Positions 61,101-64,000 of a DNA stretch of 64,000 bases are shown here, one piece after another. The translations under genes and the position numbers were made by a program. Position 1 is the first letter of the stretch; the number at the start of each line of letters is the position of its first letter. This DNA comes from Pycnopodia helianthoides. Taxonomy: Eukaryota > Echinodermata > Asteroidea > Forcipulatida > Asteriidae. The notes below the pieces were generated by a model. The model had not been told where the DNA came from. It saw only the letters and a list, made by a program, of their open reading frames with translations, and did not search any database. Where the stretch lies: the NCBI GenBank assembly GCA_032158295.1, contig CM063259.1, forward strand, positions 14,902,064 to 14,966,063, given 5' to 3'.

Positions 61101-63903
61101 CACCACCTGATCAAAAAAACAAAGAATAACAACATCACCGTCATGTTTCGAGTTTTGACAAATTAGTCGCAGACAGTGTTCACGTTTTGTGTGATCAATC
61201 ATATACATAAAAAACAAACCTGTGAATATTTGGGCTTAATCCTAGACCTGGAATTTTCACAGAGAGGGCAAGGCCATTTTCATTTTGCAAAGGGCACTTC
61301 CATTAGAAAATCTTAAAAGTCTATGGGAAACTTTGAAAGAGGCACCAAGGCCAAGAGCAGGGCAATGAAGGCCATGGCCTCCGTGGCCCTCGTGTAATTC
61401 CAGGCCTGTAATCCATTGTGTGAGTCAGGAGAAAATAGTGAAAAACCATGCAATTTTTGGTTGTAACGACCGAAATCAGCTGATGCATTAAAAAAAAGTT
61501 TCAGATAGTTTTCTTTAAGGAACATTACAGAATTGGTTTTTGCTAACAAAACAGTTGCTGGCAGTGTAAGCACTTTTTGTAATCCACCATATACATAAAC
61601 TGACAAACCTGTAGAAGTTTGAGATCGATCGGCCATGTGGGTCACGAGAAAATAGTGAAAAACCGATTACACATTTGCATGAAATCATATAGATTCAACC
61701 AATGAATAAAACGCTCACTGAGCGATAAACTCCAATCAGAAAAATTTATCCATTTCCATCAAATATGGCATTTCAGACAGAAATATTTCAATGGGATGTT
61801 TTCTACTATCATCATCATTAGACCGTGTAAGTTTTATGTAAATCTGTGATCAAAAAGTATGTTTCTACAAGTTTTTGTCTTACCAATTCTGTAATGTTCC
61901 TTTAAAAATCCTGTATAACACCCTTAATTGAATGGATTTAGAATAATCTCGTCGCAATGTGGAAAGGGAATGAATCTTACCTCTAGATGGTAGAGTACTT
62001 GCGATTGTGATGAGCCAAAGAAAAGAGATTCTAAAGTAGGTGATGAAGATTGTTCAGTCAGTTTCGAGTTTTGCTTGCACACTTCCATCAACATGTCCAC
62101 GGTTGTCGTATCTGTAAATTCAAAACAATCAATATTCAATCGTCAATCACAATTAGTCGATCAATGATCAACCAAGATCAGTGTTCAATCAATCAATGTA
62201 CAAGCATAATCAACAATCACTAACCAATCAATTAACCACCTATCTATCAATCAGTTAAATCAGTCAATAATAATAACAGTGGCTTCTTATATAGCGCTCA
62301 TATCCGTCACTCAGTGACGTTCAAGGCGCTTCAACATTCAGTATTTTTCCTGCAAGGTATTGTGGAGCTATGTTTTAAGTATTAGACCTATTTCTTTACA
62401 TAGCACCATGTAATGGTTTACAAGGTGCTGTGGCGCAATATGCTGCCAATCAAACCAGGAACACCGGGGCAAACCCCTTCTCTTTTCGATAAGTGCACTG
62501 GGTTCTTTTACGTGCATTACACAACACACGGGACCAACGGCTTTACGTCCCATCCGAAGGACGCAGCAATAATGGTTAAGTGTCTTGCTTAAGGACACAA
62601 GTGTCACGACCGGGACTCGAACCCACACTCTGCTGAACAGAAACACCAGAGCTTGAGTCCGGTGCTCTTATCCGCTCGGCCACGACACGCCACCTAAGTA
62701 AAACTTTAAATTCTACACCTGTGCTTTCTTGAGCAACCTCCAATTCAACAGCTTATAGCCAATCACTACAGTGTTTAATTAAACGTACTGATCCTCCAAG
62801 CTGGTGAGCACTTTTCCAACAGCTAACTATTTATCTTCAATCTATTTGAATACTTGAACTTATTATTTATGATTGTGTTTTTTTTTTTACCAGATGGGAT
62901 GATTTTGAGGAGAGCTCTTGCACCATCTCGGAGAGGATTGATCTCCAGTGAGCAGCCCATATCAGCAAGATGAAAGATGAAGTCTGCGTACTTGTGCTGG
63001 GTCGACATCAGCTGAAATCAGATGAGAATCAATCAAGACGTTAGATAGATGTTAATTTTTGCATCGAGGATAAAGAATTTAATTTGGTTTTACCCTTACA
63101 CCGATGTGTATTAAGCACTGTATACTTTTCCGAGCTCTGTGAAAAAAAATCCACAGCCAAATCACTAGGGTGAGATTTGAACCCACAACCTTTGCATTGC
63201 GAAATTCCAGACTTTAGAGTTCCACTGAATCACAAAAGTGTTTTTAGCAAATCGCAACCAGCTTATAGTTGATCCTTGACCCCACTTGACCTCATCAATG
63301 AAGATCACCCACCAAGCTATATATAACTCAATTATATCAATATTGATAAGGTCAATTGAGGTCACCAGTCCTCTTTCATGATATATCTCCTCTTCAGTTG
63401 AAAAAAATTCAAGCCAAACTTTGTTTTTCTAACAAAGTATTTTCTACTGTTTGGTTTCAATAACACTGATGTATATAAAGCACTGTATGAACTCAGTCCT
63501 TTCCTCAAGTCCTGAAAAAGTACCGAGTATACAGTGCTTTAAATACATCGTTGTTAGGGTAAAAACCATATAATACTCTTTAACCCTGATGCAAATTTAT
63601 CATCTATTAAAGAGTAGTTGACTTCCATTACTCTTTAATGAAAGAGTTGTACAAATACTGCTTTAACATTTTCTGCTAAGCATAAATGAGCAGGATACCA
63701 GTCACAAAGTGTACATGTGACGTGGTATAACCTTATTCTGGTAAGCATAATTTGGTTGTGCTTACCACTCCCGGTAGACACTTCTCGGCCTCTACATTGG
63801 GCCCTTCTGAAGGATGATGCGGGGAACCAGTGGAGGAATCGGATGAGCTATCTGGTGATGAAGGCATGTTGGTTCCCACGGGGCATAACTTGGCTGTAAT
63901 CAG
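37762..63903 (-). CDS. USP9X: USP9X / fat facets ubiquitin-specific protease, 35 exons, 5' end outside window
   Basis: A very large deubiquitinase that removes ubiquitin from many substrates and acts in development, polarity and endocytic trafficking in flies and vertebrates. Thirty-five minus-strand exons with GT-AG borders join to 4,956 nt, exactly 1,652 codons including the TAA at 37762-37764, and every exon phase agrees. The order is helical-repeat region, USP catalytic domain (Cys box [17 protein letters not shown], zinc-ribbon CxxC pairs, His box [10 protein letters not shown]), conserved C-terminal region and a Gln/Pro/Asn-rich tail. Vertebrate USP9X is about 2,550 residues, so around 900 N-terminal residues lie beyond 64,000. 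No frame lesion is seen. Exon coordinates are in the three block entries. USP9X and PCCA run in the same direction, with 4.7 kb between the coding ends. Confidence 0.95.
38063..38225. repeat. 18-bp minisatellite in the last USP9X intron
   Basis: GAACCCTGTGGAACTGAA is repeated nine times with few changes. It lies within 80 bp of the acceptor of the last coding exon. The minus-strand open frame is an artefact of the repeat. Confidence 0.9.
40735..41140 (-). mobile_element. tRNA-derived SINE, Leu/Ser-type head, subtype b, intact
   Basis: Read on the minus strand it has ...CACCGGACTCAAGCTCTGG (A-box side), GGGTTCGAGTCCCGGTCG (B box), then a conserved body (CTGAC...AAGACACTAACC, GGGACGTAAAGCC, TTACATGGTGCTA) and ends in an AAT-rich tail near 40735. 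Sister copies are at 62265-62690 (minus, intact), 46233-46990 and 57175-57745 (both plus, each split by a MITE). Confidence 0.8.
45084..45449. repeat. About 30-bp minisatellite in a USP9X intron
   Basis: Around 12 units of CACAAGAAATGATAACTCAG plus TTACACTCAC, with T/A and C/A variants that alternate in a pattern suggesting higher-order duplication. It is 50 bp from the exon at 44941-45032. Confidence 0.9.
46233..46990 (+). mobile_element. SINE (subtype b) interrupted by a TTAA MITE
   Basis: Left part 46233-46293 (CTCTGGTGTTTCTGATCAGC... GACACTTGTGTCC) and right part 46668-46990 (GCAAGACACCTAACC ... GGCGTTACATAAATGGG and a LINE-like tail) are consecutive in the intact copies at 62265 and 40735. 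The 366-bp element between them is described separately. The 5' tRNA head is truncated. Confidence 0.8.
46298..46663 (+). mobile_element. 366-bp TTAA-flanked MITE (family 3) inside a SINE
   Basis: The ends AGGCACTGGACACTATTGG and CCAAAGGTGTCCAGTGTCC are inverted repeats. TTAA borders both ends (46294-46297 and 46664-46667). The uninterrupted SINE at 62589-62592 has a single TTAA at the same point, so TTAA is the duplicated target. This supports a piggyBac-like mechanism. The interior has CTCACGCGTGAG palindrome and no ORF. Confidence 0.88.
47104..55065 (-). CDS. USP9X: USP9X catalytic domain exons (window exons 12-22)
   Basis: Exons: 54944-55065, 54493-54594, 53956-54140, 53320-53493, 52094-52235, 51569-51654, 50411-50502, 49767-49908, 48804-48879, 48303-48367, 47104-47222. 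The nucleophile Cys of [12 protein letters not shown] is the codon at 54968-54970. The general-base His of [10 protein letters not shown] is at 49790-49792. The acidic partner is the first Asp of YKFDDGE at about 48843-48845. Zinc-ribbon cysteines are ICKDCPHR (exon at 53320) and YHCEKCNKK (exon at 52094). Family-diagnostic runs include [37 protein letters not shown] and [16 protein letters not shown]. All catalytic residues are present, so the enzyme should be active. An acidic insert ([16 protein letters not shown]) corresponds to the known acidic loop of the vertebrate protein. Confidence 0.97.
47295..47679 (+). mobile_element. 385-bp TTAA-flanked MITE (family 2, copy 2)
   Basis: Ends AGGAACATTACAGAATTGGT and CCAACTCTGTAATGTTCC with TTAA at 47291-47294 and 47680-47683. 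Same length as the copy at 25635-26019. It lies in the USP9X intron beside the exon at 47104-47222. Confidence 0.85.
50741..50899. mobile_element. Foldback element with AAGGGCCT ends
   Basis: The ends AGGCCCTTTTCGAATCCACG and GTGAATTCGAAAAGGGCCTT, extended by GGCTTCGGCTCC / GGAGCCGAAGCC, are near-perfect inverted repeats over about 34 bases; the core is GC-rich. Looser relatives built on GGCGGCTAC.../GCCGTAGCCGCC occur at 44230-44350 and 59580-59690. Confidence 0.7.
52766..52922. repeat. Dispersed repeat with ACAGGCCTGGAATT inverted ends
   Basis: It begins GACAGGCCTGGAATTTCATC and ends GTAATTCCAGGCCTGTC, a short terminal inverted repeat, with internal GAGAGGGCAAGGCC and GAAGGGGCGCCGATGCC. 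A sister copy is at 61246-61412 and fragments at 35870-35985, 31045-31110 and 30410-30475. The interior resembles the unit of the minisatellite at 26165. Confidence 0.65.
55413..63903 (-). CDS. USP9X: USP9X exons upstream of the catalytic domain (window exons 1-11)
   Basis: Exons: 63766-63903, 62891-63011, 61981-62111, 61044-61106, 60458-60549, 59721-59970, 58993-59118, 58327-58599, 57859-58005, 56942-57088, 55413-55623. They encode the alpha-helical repeat (ARM-like) scaffold of USP9X. Recognisable pieces are [50 protein letters not shown] and [16 protein letters not shown]. The first window exon ends at 63903 in phase 0 and contains a Ser-rich segment ([16 protein letters not shown]), probably a flexible linker. 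The acceptor of the 58993-59118 exon, with 23 exon bases and 230 intron bases, is duplicated at 56044-56296. Confidence 0.92.
56044..56296. repeat. Duplicate of a USP9X intron/exon boundary (source 59096-59348)
   Basis: This segment is almost identical to 59096-59348, which spans the first 23 bases of the 58993-59118 exon, its acceptor and about 230 bp of upstream intron. The copy keeps an AG before the exon bases. On both sides it is bordered by a direct repeat of about 65 bp (55979-56043 and 56297-56361), which itself belongs to a TTAA-type MITE beginning at 55717. Confidence 0.85.
57175..57745 (+). mobile_element. SINE (subtype b) interrupted by a palindromic MITE
   Basis: The tRNA-like head GTCATGGCCGAGCAGTTAG... 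ACTCAAGCTCTG (57175-57220) continues after the insert as GTTTCTGATCAGAAGAGTG ... GAGTCCCGGTCA and a full body with an ATT tail near 57745. The MITE occupies 57221-57411. Confidence 0.82.
57221..57411. mobile_element. Palindromic MITE (family 1) inside a SINE head
   Basis: GGCCCAATTTCATAGAGCTG at left mirrors AGCTCTATGAAATTGGGCC at right. The interior has GCTTACCAGAATAAGG and ...TTTCTGCTTAAGCAGC. A TGG occurs on both outer sides, a possible 3-bp target duplication relative to the intact SINE at 62640-62660. Confidence 0.85.
61519..61901 (-). mobile_element. TTAA-flanked MITE (family 2, copy 3, inverted)
   Basis: Same family as 25635 and 47295 in the opposite orientation, including ACACGGTCTAATGATGATG in reverse. 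TTAA borders at 61515-61518 and 61902-61905. It lies in a USP9X intron. Confidence 0.8.
62265..62690 (-). mobile_element. tRNA-derived SINE subtype b, intact reference copy
   Basis: On the minus strand it starts GCGTGTCGTGGCCGAGCGG (class II tRNA A box), then GGTTCGAGTCCCG (B box), and runs through the conserved body to GCGCTATATAAGAAGCC and a TTATTATT tail at 62265-62300. It provides the empty sites for both interrupted copies (TTAA at 62589-62592; CTCTGGTGTTTCTG near 62640). Confidence 0.85.
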
Positions 63904-64000
63904 CTGTGTACCAACGACAAAAACAGAATAGTAGAATGATATTATTTGGCGTATAGAAATAATATTTTTTTTTTCATAATTACACACTGCATTGAGGCCA

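Overview
The window is animal nuclear DNA: AT-rich, with two intron-rich conserved genes, consensus GT-AG splice sites, tRNA-derived SINEs, TIR/hairpin MITEs, a LINE 3' end and several minisatellites. The tandem array of intronless rhodopsin-class receptors and the repeat style suggest an echinoderm, plausibly a sea star. That placement is inference. The two protein-coding identifications are firm.

1-33,103 (minus strand): the first 17 coding exons of PCCA, the mitochondrial propionyl-CoA carboxylase alpha (biotin carboxylase) subunit. The ATG is at 33,103 and the gene runs off the left edge before the biotin-carrier domain. The exon model adds to 1,839 nt (613 codons) with no frame break.

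4,956-22,476: a single 17.5-kb PCCA intron, between codons that are adjacent in the protein, holds a plus-strand array of near-identical 320-residue class A GPCRs. Four copies are intact (10,984; 13,184; 15,319; 17,674). Two are full length with frameshifts (7,715; 20,029). Two are 5' stubs (6,936; 9,418). One is an older divergent relic split by a transposon-like insert (21,108-22,086), and there are small C-terminal or internal scraps. Each copy has a TATA-like box 43-55 bp before the ATG. The full-length copies also share a GTAAG/GTAAA site 18-25 bp after the stop. The last copies are 2,355-bp tandem duplications. This array is the most interesting system in the window: a chemoreceptor-like birth-and-death cluster nested antisense in a housekeeping gene.

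33,104-37,761: intergenic. It separates the PCCA 5' end from the USP9X 3' end and contains repeats but no gene I can support.

37,762-63,903 (minus strand): 35 exons of the USP9X / fat facets deubiquitinase, from a point inside the N-terminal helical-repeat region (the N-terminus lies beyond 64,000) to the stop codon. The exons sum to 4,956 nt (1,652 codons including stop) with every phase matching. The Cys, His and Asp catalytic boxes and the zinc-ribbon cysteines are visible.

Introns of both genes are packed with small repeats. They include TTAA-flanked MITEs, one of which sits in a SINE whose empty site is also in the window. They also include a palindromic MITE family, and a 250-bp copy of a USP9X intron/exon boundary pasted into another USP9X intron.
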